DNA of 64,000 bases from Liolophura sinensis. Lineage: Eukaryota; Mollusca; Polyplacophora; Chitonida; Chitonidae. The notes beneath the pieces are model-generated. The model searched no databases. It saw only the letters and a program-made list of their open reading frames with translations, and had not been told where the DNA came from. Shown one piece after another: positions 22,209 through 33,944 of the stretch; within the stretch, counting starts at the first letter, position 1; each line of letters begins with the position of its first letter. Position numbers and translations under genes: made by a program. Where the stretch lies: assembly GCF_032854445.1 (NCBI RefSeq), contig NC_088302.1:56088237-56152236 (forward strand). The letters are read 5' to 3'.

Positions 22209-22331
22209 CTTTACATGTCTTCTTGTCAGACAGAAGCTCGTAGCCTTGGGGACAGCCACAGTAGGCACTGCCCACGACGTTCACACAGATGTGAGAGCAC
22301 TTTAGAATGCCATCCTTACACTCATCCACGT
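22209..22331 (-). CDS. Exon 14: EGF module
   Basis: A 123-bp phase 1-1 exon with acceptor cttgtgttgtag|ACGTGG and donor AAAG|GTACTG. It begins DVDECKDGILKC and contains CVNVVGSAYCGC followed by PQGYELLSDKKTC. Six cysteines are present, and Ala replaces the signature aromatic residue as in exons 7 and 9. Its upstream intron holds the 28-bp array. Confidence 0.92.
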
Positions 22332-22750
22332 CTACAACACAAGGAACAAGAGGAATTTCGGCAATGTTGATAGAAATCTAGCAGAGAACCCCGACAAAGT
22401 TTCCTTCGTTGAGGCAATCAGCCATTTGCCCTTCAAACACTGGCACTGATAAGATCAACCATATAGATTAACAGCTGATCTCTGTCATTTGACGGAATTA
22501 AAGGAGCCCTGGTCACGTGCCAAGATACTTACATCGTATGCCTAAGTAATGCTTGCAATTTGTTACATTATTCTATTGAAAATGCAAGTTGTCAATGGCG
22601 TCAAAGAGCGAATCTGACATTACAAGCAGAGAAAAGTTGTTATGACGTCACTGTTGAGATACATTATCTATATGGTGAAAAGTGCCAACCTTAAACTCAA
22701 ATATTCCACAGCACTGAATTCAGTCAGAGATTCATGTACCTCCAGCCCCA

Positions 22751-23560
22751 GACAACAATTTGTGTGGGTAGTTACACAGGCAACCACTAGCGTGGGTAGT
22801 TACACAGGCAACCACTAGCGTGGGAAGTTACACAGGCAACCACTAGCGTGGGTAGTTACACAGGCAACCACTAGCGTGGGTAGTTACACAGGCAACCACT
22901 AACGTGAGTAGTTACACAGGCAACCACTAGCGTGGGTAGTTACACAGACAACAACTAGCGTGGGTTGTTACACAGACAACCGTTTGTGTGGGTAGTTACA
23001 CAGACAACCATTTGTGTGGGTAGTTACACAGGCAACCACTAGCGTGGGTAGTTACACAGACAACCACTAGCGTGGGTAGTTACACAGGCAACCACTAGCG
23101 TCGGTTGTTACACAGGCAATCATTTGTGTGGGTAGTTACACGGGCAACCACTAGCGTCGGTTGTTACACGGGCAACCACTAGCGAGGGTAGTTACACAGG
23201 CAACCACTAGCGTGGGTAGTTACACAGACAACCATTTGTGTGAGTAGCTACACAGGCAACCACTAGCGTGGGTAGTTACACAGGCAACCACTAGCATAGG
23301 TTGTTACACAGGCAACCACTAGCGTGGGTAGTTACACAGGCAACCACTAGCGTCGGTTGTTACACAGGCAACCACTAGCGTGGGTAGTTACACAGGCAAC
23401 CATTTGTGTGAGTAGTTACACGGGCAATCACTAGCGTGGGTAGTTACACAGGCAACCATTTGTGTGGGTAGTTACATGGGCAACCACTAGCGTGGGTAGT
23501 TACACAGGCAACCAGTAGCGTGGGTAGTTACACAGGCAACCACTAGTTTGGGTAACTCCG
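22751..23560. repeat. 28-bp minisatellite, about 29 copies
   Basis: The unit includes GTGGGTAGTTACACAGGCAA and CCACTAGC, with a CCATTTGT variant. The array runs into a duplicated piece of exon 13 at its right edge. A leftover unit-like stretch also flanks the genuine exon 13 donor. Confidence 0.95.
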
Positions 23561-23613
23561 GTAAGGGGTCTTACCTTGACATTGGTCAGCGGTGTCCAGG
23601 TCTCCCCGAGAAG
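23560..23613 (-). pseudogene. Partial duplicate of the exon 13 3' end and its donor
   Basis: CTCCGGTAAGGGGTCTTACC and TTGACATTGGTCAGCGG, with the following exon bases, repeat the sequence at about 23,680-23,735 with a few substitutions. It includes the last ~38 bp of the exon and the CAAG|GTAAGA donor. No acceptor or upstream exon part is present, so it is an exon-end fragment. Confidence 0.85.
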
Positions 23614-23698
23614 TAATTATTATAGACATACTAGGGATTCTTCACACTTCGGCCACAGACAGCCACTACTGTGAGTAGCTCCGGTAAGGGGGTCTTAC

Positions 23699-23848
23699 CT
23701 TGACATTGGTCAGTGGTGTTCAAGTCTCCCCAAAACCCGTCATTACAGACGCACTCTCCCCGGGACACGTGCCTCGTTATTGGTGTATGGGAATACATGG
23801 GGCATTTCTTACACCTGCTTCCGGAACCATATGAGTTCTGAGGACATT
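23699..23848 (-). CDS. Exon 13: GCC2/GCC3 (ephrin-receptor-like) module 2
   Basis: A 150-bp phase 1-1 exon with acceptor ttgtcttgtag|AATGTCC and donor CAAG|GTAAGA. It begins ECPQNSYGSG, then CKKCPMYSHTP, then ECVCNDGFWGD, and ends NTTDQCQ. Its cysteine spacing matches exon 6, so the two are paralogous modules. The 3' end of this exon plus its donor has been partly duplicated about 130 bp away, next to a 28-bp minisatellite. Confidence 0.9.
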
Positions 23849-24485
23849 CTACAAGACAAAATGGCAAAGAGTTAGCATCCCATGCACTTATATGGGTCGA
23901 GAGAACACTTTAATAGGAAAACAAAATAATTCCTATCATTTAACACATTTTTGTCCACATTCATAATTTTGACTTTATCAGCGATTAGCGTACATGTTCC
24001 CAAGTAGAAACATATACACACTACCAGTGCCATTATGTTTGCACCACTTGAAAAGAAAACGCTACTGTCATGCACCGATGGTATGGATCAGATGAACGAG
24101 AGATAATTGATCAAGAAAACCCTGCTGTAATGTATCGATGGTGTGGAACAGATGAAAGAGAGATAAGTGATAATGTTTCACTTCCGGTCATTTACTCCTA
24201 AGAAAAAGACACAAATACAAATAATACGTAGGTACATTTGAAGAAAACTGCATGCAAAGGAGAACTTAAAGAGCAAAATGGTAAATTTCTGAATAGGTCT
24301 GACAAATGATAATTTACCTTGAAAATGTATTTAAATCTGGGCTTGTCCACAGCAATATCGTTTTCAATGATCTTTTACGCCTGAGTTTAATTTACGTATG
24401 GAACATAATGGAACGGTAGTAACTGTATCTGGTTAAAGCACGTGCTTGGTCTACACAAAGTCTTTCCCCCAAATTCGAACATTCC

Positions 24486-24988
24486 GATGATACCAAAATG
24501 AAACTGGTACGCATGAAAACATAATGATAACAAAATGAAATTGGTACTATGATAATGACACCAAATAAAAACTGGTACCTGGGAAACTATGATAATGACA
24601 CCAAATAAAAATTGGTACCTGGGAAAATATGATAATGACACCAAATAAAAATTGGTACCTGGGAAACTATGATAATGACACCAAATAAAAATGGGTACCT
24701 GGGAAACTATGATAATGACACCAAATAAAAATGGGTACCTGGGAAAGTATGATAATGACACCAAATGGAAATTGGTACCCAGGAAACTATGATAATGACA
24801 CCAAATAAAAATTGGTACCCTGGAAACTATGACAATGACACCAAATAAAAATTGGTACCCTGGAAACTATGACAATGACACCAAATAAAAATTGGTACCC
24901 TGGGAACTGTGATAATGACACTAAATAGAGCTTGGTATCCAAGAAACTATGATAATGACACCAAATGGAATTTGGTACCCTCGAAAGC
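24486..24988. repeat. 40-bp minisatellite, about 12 copies
   Basis: The unit includes GATAATGACACCAAATAAAA and ATTGGTACCTGGGAAAC. It lies in the intron between exons 12 and 13. It differs from the 40-bp array at 36.8 kb. Confidence 0.95.
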
Positions 24989-25139
24989 GTAATAAAAAAC
25001 AAAAATTGTAAAACATGATAAATTTCTTTTCACCAAGATTTTAACAAAATGTGGCACTTGAAAACATTCTCGCCTACCATTTTTAATTACCTTGAAATTT
25101 TTGGAATTTGTTGACAAACAAAAGTCTAGAAAAACCAAC

Positions 25140-25262
25140 CTTGGCAATCTCCTTGGCCTTGGAGGAAGTAGCCCGGGCGACATGCACACCGAAAGCTGCC
25201 GTGGGTGTTCACACACATGTGCTGACATATGCTGGTCATGTTTGTCTCGCATTCATCTATGT
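25140..25262 (-). CDS. Exon 12: calcium-binding EGF module
   Basis: A 123-bp phase 1-1 exon with acceptor gtttgcag|ACATAGATG and donor CAAG|GTTGGT. There is no Met, so a start-codon search would miss it, but the translation is unambiguous. It begins DIDECETNMTSIC, contains CVNTHGSFRCAC and RPGYF, and ends GDCQ. NMT is a possible N-glycosylation sequon. Six cysteines and the aromatic residue of the cbEGF signature are intact. Confidence 0.9.
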
Positions 25263-25300
25263 CTGCAAACAAAAGGTAAATATGTGCTTAAGCAGCATGC

Positions 25301-25548
25301 AAAGCCATTCCTCCGCTGGAAAAGCGTAGTACAGCCAGAACGGTTAGCAGCAGGTTTGAGCCATTGCCCCGCTGGCTAAGCGTGGTACAGCCAGAACGGT
25401 TACCATCAGATTTGAACCATTGCCCCGCTGGCTAAGTGCAGTACAGCCAAGACGGTTACCCTCCCGTTTGAGGCACTGCCCTGCTGGCTAAGCGTAGTAA
25501 AACCATAACGGTTATCCTCAGGTTTGGGCCATTGCCACATTGGCTTAG
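25301..25548. repeat. Roughly 58-bp minisatellite A, about 4 copies
   Basis: The unit includes CCCCGCTGGCTAAGCGTGG, TACAGCCAGAACGGTTACC and GGTTTGAGCCATTG. It begins about 40 bp upstream of the exon 12 acceptor and is related to the array at 25.9 kb. Confidence 0.9.
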
Positions 25549-25890
25549 ATGCATATTTGGCTCATCGACAACCTAGAAACTAGCAAAGTACACCATCTGG
25601 ATACTGATTTAGTTTATTAGCATAAACAATTCACTGAAGACTGTTGATTTCTGGCTCGGTCAAAATTTCGTAATTATTTATTTTCTTTATTGGTAACATA
25701 ACAAATATATAGTTCACAGCATCTATTTATTCCTTTAGCGACGTTTCGGTACAGTGTACTGTTACCTTTATCAAGCATAATGATCAATTAGTGACAGCAG
25801 TGGATATTTGGTGATTTCTGTTGCGATTATTGACCATCCATTTTCGTTGACGGCTGGTGTAAGAATGTCTGTTTTGACGCCTAGAATCCC
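25549..25890. other. Unique spacer between two related 58-bp arrays
   Basis: A 340-bp segment containing AGCGACGTTTCGGTACAG and GTTACCTTTATCAAGC. This motif style is seen at the ends of some retroelements, but no coding sequence or clear termini are present. Confidence 0.4.
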
Positions 25891-26332
25891 CATGTTTCAA
25901 AGTCAATGGTTTGCTGGTTAATTGCGGCAAAGCCAGAATGGCTAACATCACGTTTCAAAGTCATTGCTCTGCTGGTTAATCGTGACAAAGCCGGAATGGC
26001 TAACATCATGTTTCAAAGTCATTGCTCTGCTAGTTAATCGTGGCAAAGCTGAAATTGCTAACATCACGTTTCAAAGTCATTGCTCTGCTGGTTAATCGTG
26101 ACAAAGCTGAAATTGCTAACATCACGTTTCAAAGTCATTGCTCTGCTGGTTAATCGTCGCCAAGCCGGAATGGCTAATATCACGTTTCAAAGTCAGTCTG
26201 GTGGATAATTGTGGCAAAGCTGAAATTGCTAACATCAAAGACATTGCTCTGATGGTTAACTGGGGCAAGGCCAGAATGGTAAACATCACGTTTCAAAGTC
26301 ATTGCTCTGCTGACTAAACGTGGTCAGAACCG
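25891..26332. repeat. 58-bp minisatellite B, about 7.5 copies
   Basis: The unit includes GCTGGTTAATCGTGGCAAAG, AATGGCTAACATCACGTTTC and AAAGTCATTGCTCT. It aligns along its whole length with array A, about 340 bp away. The two are diverged halves of one older array. Confidence 0.9.
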
Positions 26333-26339
26333 CTATCAT

Positions 26340-28385
26340 TGTGCACTTCATACGCCTGAGGAGAACAGGTGCACTTCATGCGCCTGAGGAGTGCAGGGGC
26401 ACTTCATACGCCTGAGGAGTGCTGGTGCACTTCATATGCCTGAGGAGAGTATGGTACTTCACACGCCCGAGGAGTGCAGGGTACTTCATACGCCTGAGGA
26501 GTGCAGGGTACTAAATACGTCTGAGGAGTGCAGGGGCACTTCATACGCCTGAGGAGTACAGAGGTACTTCACACGCCTGAGGAGTGCAGGGGCACTTCAT
26601 ATGCCTGAGGAATGCAGGGCACTTCATATGCCTGAGGAATGCAGGAGCACTTCATATGAGTGAGGACTGTAGGGACACTTCATATGCCTGAGGAGAGCAG
26701 GTGCACGTCATGCGCCTGAGGAGTGCAGGGGGGCTTCATACGCCTGAGGACAGCAGGGGCACTTCATACGCCTGAGGAGTGCTGGGGCACTTCATGCGCC
26801 TGAGGAGTGCTGGAGCATATCTTACGACTGAGGAGAACAGGAGCGCTTGGTGCGCCCGAGGCAAGAAGTACTTCACACACCAGAGCAGGGCAAGTGTGTT
26901 TCATACGCCTAAGCAGACCAGGTGCGCTTCACACGCCTAAGGGGAGCAGGTGCACTTCATACGCCGGAGGAGAACAGGAGCATCTCATACGCCTGGGGAA
27001 AACACGAGCGCTTCATACGCCTGAGGAAAACAGAGTCCTTCATACGCCTGAAGATATATCTGTGGAGAGCTTCAACGCACCAGAGACACTTGCGAGGGCA
27101 GCCGCAACCCTTCATATACCTGTGGAGAGCAGGAGTGCTTCATACACCTGAAAAGATAGCGCTCCACAAGCCTGGAGAGAGCAGGAGTGCTTACACAGAG
27201 GCGCTTCAAAAAGGCTATGGAGAGTAAGAGAGCTGGATGAGACTGAAGAGAGCAGGAGCGCTTTGTACACCTGAAGTCTTCACAAGTTTGCAGAGAGAAG
27301 GAGCGCTTTTTTTACACCTGTGGAGTGTAGGAACGCTTCATCCGCTTGAAGACAGCAGGAGCGTTTCATACAGCTGTGGAGAGTAGGACAGCCTCACAGC
27401 CAGGGGCGCTTTATACGTCTGAGGAGAGCAGGAGTGCTTCATACGCCTGAGAACAGCCGGAGCGCTTACAGATGCCTGAGAACAGCATGAGCGCTTCATA
27501 CGCAGGAAGCGTATACCTATGGAGAGCCGGAGTGCTTCAAACACCTGAGAACGGCAGGAGCGCTTCATACGCCTGAGGAGAGCAGGAGTGTTTCATACGC
27601 CTGAGAACAGCAGGAAAGCGCCACACGCCTGAGGAGAGCAGGGACGCTTTATACACCTGAAGAGAGCAAGAGTGCTTTATCTGCCCGAGAACAGCCTGAG
27701 CGCTTCATATGCCTGAGAACAGCAGGAGCGCTTCATACGCTTGAGGAAAGCAAGAGTGCTTCTTACACCTGAGAACAGCATGAGCGCTTCATAAGCAGTA
27801 AGCTTTTTGTGTTCATAAGGCGAGCAAGAGCGCTTCACACGCCTGATGAGAGCAGGGGCACTTGATACGCCTGGAGAGAGCAAGAGTGCTTCATACGCCT
27901 GAGAACAGCGGGGGCGCTTCATTAGTCTGCGGAGGGCAGAAGTGCTTCATACGCTTGAGAACAGCAGGAGCGCTTCATACCCTCTCATAGGAGAGCAGGT
28001 GAGCTTTCTACACCCGAGGAAAGCAGGAGCGCTTCATACGCCTGAGAACAGGAGTGCTTCATATGTCTGAGAACAGCGGGAGTGCTTCTCACGCCTGAGG
28101 AGAGCAGGTGAGCTTTCTACGGCTGCGGAAAGCAGGAGCGCTTCATATGCCTGAGGAGAGCAGGAGCGCTTTGTACACCTGAGGAAAGCGAGGGGCGCTT
28201 TGGACACCTGATGTAAGCAAGAGCGCTTTGTACCCCTGAGGAGAACAGGAGAGCTTCATACGCCTGAGCAGAGCATGAGAGCTTCGCACAGCTGAGGAGA
28301 GCAGATTGCTTTATACGCCTACATTCATAGGGAAAATTAGCGCTCCATATGCCTGAAGAGAGCAAGAGCACTTCATACGCCCGCT
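26340..28385. repeat. 28-bp minisatellite, about 70 copies
   Basis: The unit includes GCACTTCATACGCCTGAGGA and GTGCAGG or GAGCAGGAGC. The left part is fairly regular. Copies from about 26.8 kb onward vary in length and sequence. It lies in the intron between exons 11 and 12. Confidence 0.93.
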
Positions 28386-28389
28386 AAGC

Positions 28390-28850
28390 CTTAAGAACCT
28401 GGTGGATAAGTTACTACTGGAGTGGACAACACCATATGAGAACAGAAATAACAACGCCAACACATTTTTCTTAACAATCTTTATTTTTGAAAAAGGTACA
28501 GATTTGGGGTGGGGGTGGGGGGTGGGGTGGTTGTTGCATTTGAGTTTAAAGAAAATCATCGGCAGTGATGAATTAAATGAGCGAGAGAGGATGCTTTACG
28601 CGGTGTATTTACGATACTCCTGTATAGGCGAGTGAACATGTACGTGGTCTTATTTACTGAGGTCTTTTCAAACCAGTTCGATGCAGTCAAATTCCATAAA
28701 GTCTGCAATAAAAATGTATATTATATTATACACTTGAATCGACTTTGCTGCAGAAAGCGAATGAACTAAAGGTTCCAAAGGTCAACGCACACCAGATAAA
28801 TATAAATATTCAAATATAAATAACTTTTCTTTATGAGACGGAAAAAAAAC
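28390..28850. other. Intron sequence between exons 11 and 12
   Basis: Unique intronic DNA with a G-rich run (GGGGTGGGGGTGGGGGG) near 28,505. No exon found. Confidence 0.55.
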
Positions 28851-28852
28851 CT

Positions 28853-29005
28853 TAGGAAACAGGAGGAAAGCGAACAAAACACAGAGGAAACCAAATAAAA
28901 CCACAGAGGAAACCAAACAAAAATCCAGAGGAAACCAAACAAAACCCACAGGAAACCAAACAAAAACTCTGGAGAAACCAAACAAAAAAGGAGGTGAAAC
29001 CAAAT
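28853..29005. repeat. Roughly 17-20-bp A/C-rich repeat, about 8 copies
   Basis: GAGGAAACCAAACAAAA recurs with small insertions such as CCACA and CTCTG. Confidence 0.85.
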
Positions 29006-29697
29006 TACCGATTTCGAGTCAGCAAGCTCAGAGCTGTGACTTCACATTCTGAAGGACATGGCATAAACGTAGGAAGTGATCAACGCATTTACACGGTCTA
29101 CGCTCAGCAGGTGCTCGAAATGCAGTTCATAAAAGAAAGCTACAGATCAGATTCCACATGCTACTACTGTGTGTGGTTATACATAAGCCTGGGCAAAGGT
29201 CTAATCAATATACTTACTGGCTTCAGGTAGAATTATCCACTACAAGATAAAGATTAACGTTAAAATAGTTTATCAAACAAGTGTTCAACCCCAGGTGTAC
29301 AGCGCATACCTCAAACGCCAATTCGGTAACTTACGCCATCAGCACTAAAAATTCCCGAATTGCAATGGACAAAACAAAATCAAGCGCATCTTTTATGAAA
29401 ATGGACGAAACAGCCTGAACTCGAACTTTATCTTTAAGTCATCATAGTGAAACTAAAACTAAACCATGTACCAAGCTTCAAGTCAATACGACGAGCCGCT
29501 CTGAAAAAAAGTCTAGAAAACTGATTTGTTACGGACTGAGGGACTGACGGACGAGTTGTAAACCTACAGTATAGTACCGGTAAGGGTCTAATAACGAACT
29601 TGCCCTTCGACATATGAAATTTCACACATATATGTTTAATACTGAATAAAATTATTTCACCCAAAGGTTCTTTGGAGTGTAAAGTGTAACAAATTAG

Positions 29698-29880
29698 TAT
29701 CGTTTGTTCGCTTGTATGTACATTTGTTTGTTTGTATGTTTGCTCGTTACGTTTGTTTGTATGTTTGTTCGTTTGTATGTTTGTATATTTGTTTGCTCAA
29801 TTGTATGTTTATTTCTTTCTTTGCTCGTTTGTATATTTGTTTGTTCGTTTGTATGTTTGTTTGCTTATTTATTTATTTAT
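29698..29880. repeat. TTTG/TATG-rich simple repeat
   Basis: GTTTGTTTGTATGTTTG-type motifs with TTCG variants merge into the tail of the SINE at 29.87 kb. Confidence 0.85.
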
Positions 29881-30006
29881 CTGATTGGTGTTTTACGCCG
29901 TACTCAAGACTTTTTTTTATTTTATATGACGGTGGCCGGCATTTTGTTGAGAGCAAACTGGGCGGAACCCAGGGAAACCCACGTCGATCCGCAGGTTGCT
30001 GGAAGA
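29869..30006 (-). mobile_element. SINE, 5'-truncated copy
   Basis: The body and tail of the tRNA-SINE family, preceded on the plus strand by a TTTG/TATG-rich simple repeat. The A/T tail of the SINE may have seeded that repeat. It is diverged from the 36.3-kb copy and lies in the intron between exons 11 and 12. Confidence 0.7.
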
Positions 30007-30171
30007 TGTTTGTTTGCATTTTTGTTTCACCACACTGATAAAGGATTATGGATCGCTATCAACTTTAATTTCGTCACATCTAATTATTTAAGGCCAGATT
30101 AGTTGAAGGCAATTAGCAATAACGCTGAGTATATAAATTATTTGATTATTTCTTTGGGTGAATGTACTTAC

Positions 30172-30297
30172 CCAAACAGTTACGGCCGTCGCTGCTAAGG
30201 ACAAAACCCTCATTTCTACACAAGCACGTGTACGACCCCTTGGTGTTTCTGCAGGTATCTTCACACAGCCCGGACAACTCGTAACACTCGTTAATAT
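30172..30297 (-). CDS. Exon 11: calcium-binding EGF module
   Basis: A 126-bp phase 1-1 exon with acceptor atgttatag|ATATTAACG and donor TTGG|GTAAGT. It begins DINECYELSGLC and contains CRNTKGSYTCLC, a complete cbEGF signature, with six cysteines. It is followed in the transcript by a 4.9-kb intron that is mostly minisatellite (28-bp and 58-bp families). Confidence 0.92.
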
Positions 30298-30334
30298 CTA
30301 TAACATAAACAATATACAGTGACGAGTCCACAAT

Positions 30335-31255
30335 TCAAGCAGGCACTTCACATTACCATGAATCTATTGTCACGTGTCTACAATATCACATGTCCACAAT
30401 TCCAAGAACATTCAGACACTTCACATTACCCAGAACCTATTGTCATGTGTCTACAAAAACACATGTCCACAATTCCAAGGACATTCAGACACGTCACATT
30501 ACCCAGAACCTATTGTCACGTGTCTACAATATAAACATGGAGACTAAAGCCAGAGAAGCGACGACAATGTCAAGAACACACAGTCATATGTCTACAATAC
30601 AAATAACGTACAGTTACGCGTCCACAACACCAATAAAATACTGTTACATATCCAAAATACAAAGAAAACAGAATGTCCACAATACCAAGAACTTGTAGAC
30701 CAAAATGAGTTACTTTGAACAAATACTGGAGTAAAGTCAAAAGCACACGACTGCAAAATTATCAAAGTCATATGTCCATAAAACCACGAGCATAAAATCA
30801 CATTTCCACAGTGACAAGATCATACAATCACACTTCCACAGTGACAAGATCATACAATCACGCTTCCACAGTGACAAGAGCATAAAATCACACTTCCTTA
30901 GTGACAAGATCATACAATCACACCTCCACAGTGACAAGAGCATAAAATCTCATTTCCACAGTGAAAGGAGCATAAAATCACATTTCCACAGTGACAAGAG
31001 CATACAATCACATTTCCACAGTGACAAGAACATACAATCACATTTCCACAGTGACAAGAACATACAATCACATGTTCACAACAAGAAGATAAACTCACAT
31101 GTTCACAATAACAAGAACATAAATTCACATGAAGTTCATAATAACAAGAGTATAAACTCACATGTTCACAATAACAAAGACGTGCAGTCACATGTCTGCA
31201 ATGCCAAGAACATACAGTCACAAGTTAACAACACACAGAAACTATAGTCCTTAGT
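30335..31255. repeat. Composite minisatellite: 73-bp blocks, then a 30-bp array
   Basis: Two 73-bp blocks (ACATGTCCACAATTCCAAG, ACATTACCCAGAACC) lie at 30.39-30.53 kb. From about 30.79 kb a 30-bp unit (AATCACATTTCCACAGTGAC, AAGAGCATAC) repeats about 10 times and then degenerates. It begins within about 40 bp of exon 11. Confidence 0.85.
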
Positions 31256-31434
31256 ATCAAGAACACAGGCCTATAGTGTTGATAAAAATTATATGTATAC
31301 CTTTCTTTTTGATTGAAATATAACGATTCGCTGTTGGGAAAAATAAACCCTCTTGGGGTCTAGTTCTGTTATCTCCATTTGGTACATGTCAGTTTTTAAA
31401 GAACGGGAAGGAAAAAAATAAAACCTCCTCGCAC

Positions 31435-31560
31435 CTTCGCACGATCTTCTGTCGGAGTTGAGTCTGTATCCGGCCACGGTGCATTCACAGTGAAATGATC
31501 CAGCGATATTCAGACATCTATCCTCACAGCCTCCATTCTGCACACTACATTCATCAATAT
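31435..31560 (-). CDS. Exon 10: calcium-binding EGF module
   Basis: A 126-bp phase 1-1 exon. The acceptor is gttgttgtag|ATATTGATG. The donor GAAG|GTGCGA is weaker than the others. The module starts DIDEC and contains [12 protein letters not shown], a full cbEGF signature. It closes with [13 protein letters not shown]. The weak donor makes this exon a candidate for alternative inclusion, and its phase 1-1 structure would allow skipping without a frameshift. Confidence 0.9.
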
Positions 31561-32011
31561 CTACAACAACAACATGCCTTAAGAAGTACACGCTGTTTCG
31601 TGCAGAAATCGAAGAGTGGAACTGACAGATTTACTGCGATACAAAATACGGTTTTACGCAGGAGTGTAAAAAAGTTCTTAAGACACGATTTACAGTGATT
31701 TACAGAAACATGACAAAAAACTGGTATCGTGGCGGGTTATGTAGTCTGGCAAACAATCAGGCAGCAGAGCTTTTGAAACGTTTGAAGACAACAGCATGAA
31801 GACGTCAGGGAATACATGTGTCATGCGCTCACACGTCTTCCCGTTCGGCATCATCAGGAAATTTACGGGCGTAAAACAATAAGCCAGTCAGAATTCTCCA
31901 TTTCCTTTATCGCGGTGCTTTTAAACGGTCCTGTTGTAAGATTGATCGCACATAATGTTTTCCGCCGCTGCAGCAAGTCATGACGGAAAACGGTCCAGCT
32001 GGTTTTAATAC

Positions 32012-32134
32012 CTGTACAGTTTTTTCCGTCACTGGCGAGGGAATATCCCAGGGAACAGTTACAATGCGCAGATCCCTCTGTGTTAATACAGATGTCTGCG
32101 CAGCGGAAATTCACCTCCAGGCATTCGTTAATAT
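32012..32134 (-). CDS. Exon 9: EGF module
   Basis: A 123-bp phase 1-1 exon with acceptor cctcacag|ATATTAACG and donor ACAG|GTATTA. It starts DINEC and contains CINTEGSAHCNC, then SLGYSLASDGKNC. It has six cysteines and the Ala-for-aromatic variant shared with exons 7 and 14. It is part of a compact run of exons (6 to 10, 31.4-34.1 kb) with short introns and no minisatellites, unlike the rest of the gene. Confidence 0.92.
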
Positions 32135-32618
32135 CTGTGAGGGAATAACAGGCAGAACTATTAAACTGCAACTATCACACGCACCTAAAAAGCGAAATAC
32201 ATGTCTGGCTGATTGTATATATCAAAAACTTAAAACAAGAGAAACAATACATATTATTAATACACTCATTAAAAGGTCATCTATAACCCTCTTCCTGTAC
32301 ACCTGTAGTTTTATTCATACATTACAACAGCGCAACAAACCTTTAGAAGTGAAAATGACAAGGCCCGTTCTGCAGGATGCCGGCCATCTTGCTATTTTAC
32401 GCCTACACACTTAAACTTTTCTGAAATGCTGATTGACATCAGCTATCACATGTCTACTTCGACCTGCACCAGACGTGTTTCAACGAAGAAATCGAGGAAG
32501 CAGTCGGGCAAAAAGTGAACTGAACACACTTTGAAAGCTTGTATGGGGTAAAATCCGTCCTGTCCAAACTGTTGAGGTATGGTCATGAACTTGGTCTGAT
32601 TGGTAAGGGATCACCTAC

Positions 32619-32744
32619 CTTGACACTTCTGACCATCCTCGGCCAGTACAAAGCCCGGCTGTCCACACTTACACCGCCGAGTACCATTCATATTGATACA
32701 CAGGTCCTCACAACCACCATTGTCTACCTTACATTCATCCAAAT
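32619..32744 (-). CDS. Exon 8: EGF module
   Basis: A 126-bp phase 1-1 exon with acceptor ccccag|ATTTGGATGAATG and donor CAAG|GTAGGT. It begins DLDEC and contains CINMNGTRRCKC. The NGT within that loop is a possible N-glycosylation site. Arg replaces the signature aromatic residue. Six cysteines and the GFVLAEDGQKC end match the EGF consensus of the neighbouring exons. A full-length SINE lies in the intron upstream of this exon in the transcript, between exons 7 and 8. Confidence 0.92.
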
Positions 32745-33170
32745 CTGGGGATATACAGAATGTAGGCTGATAATTTGATCATCTTATGTAAATCAATCGC
32801 TGTGAAGGAAGAACCTCCGACACCGACAATGACATGTGTTGTACCCGTCCATATGTTACATGTTAAAGTGTATCCAATTCGAAAGGAAGTATCTAAATTA
32901 TCAATTCATTAAAGAAAAACAACAGGTTTTCTATTACAAAAAATATAAACTTCAAAAAATGTGTCCCCTGTTTATAAAAGAGAACGGGTATATTCAGGAT
33001 TTTTTTAAAGGGATGAGTAGATGAGTGAAGCGGTTTGTGGCAGGGATGATGGTCCTGTCGCCATCAAACGTATCCACATTTAGAAAAGTCCTACAACAGT
33101 TAGTCGAAAGAAACAACACAATTTCTCAGGAAGATCAAGATCTCTAACGTATTATACATTGCATATATTT

Positions 33171-33386
33171 ATTTATTATATAGGTGTTTTACGCCGTACT
33201 CTAGAATGTTTCTCATCCGACGGCGACCAGCACTATGGTATAAGGAAAACCACGACCATCCGCAAGTTGCCGGTAGATCTCCAGCATGAGCTGGACTTCA
33301 ACTCAAAGCGACCTCATTGGTGAGAGGCTTCTGCGTCAACGCGCCAAGCTGGCGTGCTAACAACCTCGGTCACGGAGGACCCCTAA
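33171..33386 (-). mobile_element. tRNA-derived SINE, near full length
   Basis: Read on the minus strand, it starts with a tRNA-like head: an A-box region near CCGTGACCGAGGTTGTTAGC and a B-box-like GAGTTGAAGTCC. It runs through a conserved body and ends in CACCTATATAATAAATAAAT. Other copies in the window share the tail sequence TACGGCGTAAAACACC. It lies in the intron between exons 7 and 8. Confidence 0.75.
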
Positions 33387-33438
33387 TACATTGTAAGGAA
33401 CAGAGTGTAACAAGAGAGACAAGATAAGTGAGGCTTAC

Positions 33439-33561
33439 CATCACAATTCTTCCCGTCTTCCGTTAGTTCATAGCCTGACGGGCAAGTGCAGTGAGCACTT
33501 CCGGGGGTATTCTCACAACCAAATTCACAACCAAAGTTTGCGTTCTGACATTCGTCAATAT
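33439..33561 (-). CDS. Exon 7: EGF module
   Basis: A 123-bp phase 1-1 exon with acceptor tttcctgtag|ATATTGACG and donor GATG|GTAAGC. It starts DIDEC and contains [12 protein letters not shown] followed by PSGYEL. All six cysteines are present. Ala stands where cbEGF modules have Phe/Tyr, a change shared with exons 9 and 14, which may mark a sub-lineage of duplicated modules. The intron between exons 6 and 7 is short and repeat-free. Confidence 0.92.
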
Positions 33562-33944
33562 CTACAGGAAAAGATGCACAAAACAGATTAACAGGAGAAA
33601 GACAATTCACGATATTTCCGAACAAACAGATTAAATGTATCGCCAGCATAATAAAGGTCTAAAATACTGAGGATACCTGTAAATTTCAATCGGTATTTAA
33701 AGGAAGACTGGATTGGAGAAATAAAATGATAACGCCACAGTGTCTGAACTTCACAGATTCCTTTAACTTCAAGTATATTTGAGGCGTATAAGATCGTATA
33801 AAAAAACCCCAAACTTTCAACATAACGAGTTAAGCAATACTTAAAATAATGAAAAAAATATCACATTTGCCGCTACTCTTGGTACAATCCCCACCTAACT
33901 AAACTCTTACCATTTAATTTTAGATGAATTTCCAGTGTATTTAC

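Noticed and set aside
22751-23560. Regular 28-bp repeats that could suggest a CRISPR array.
   Set aside because: Units are head-to-tail with no unique spacers, and the setting is an animal intron.
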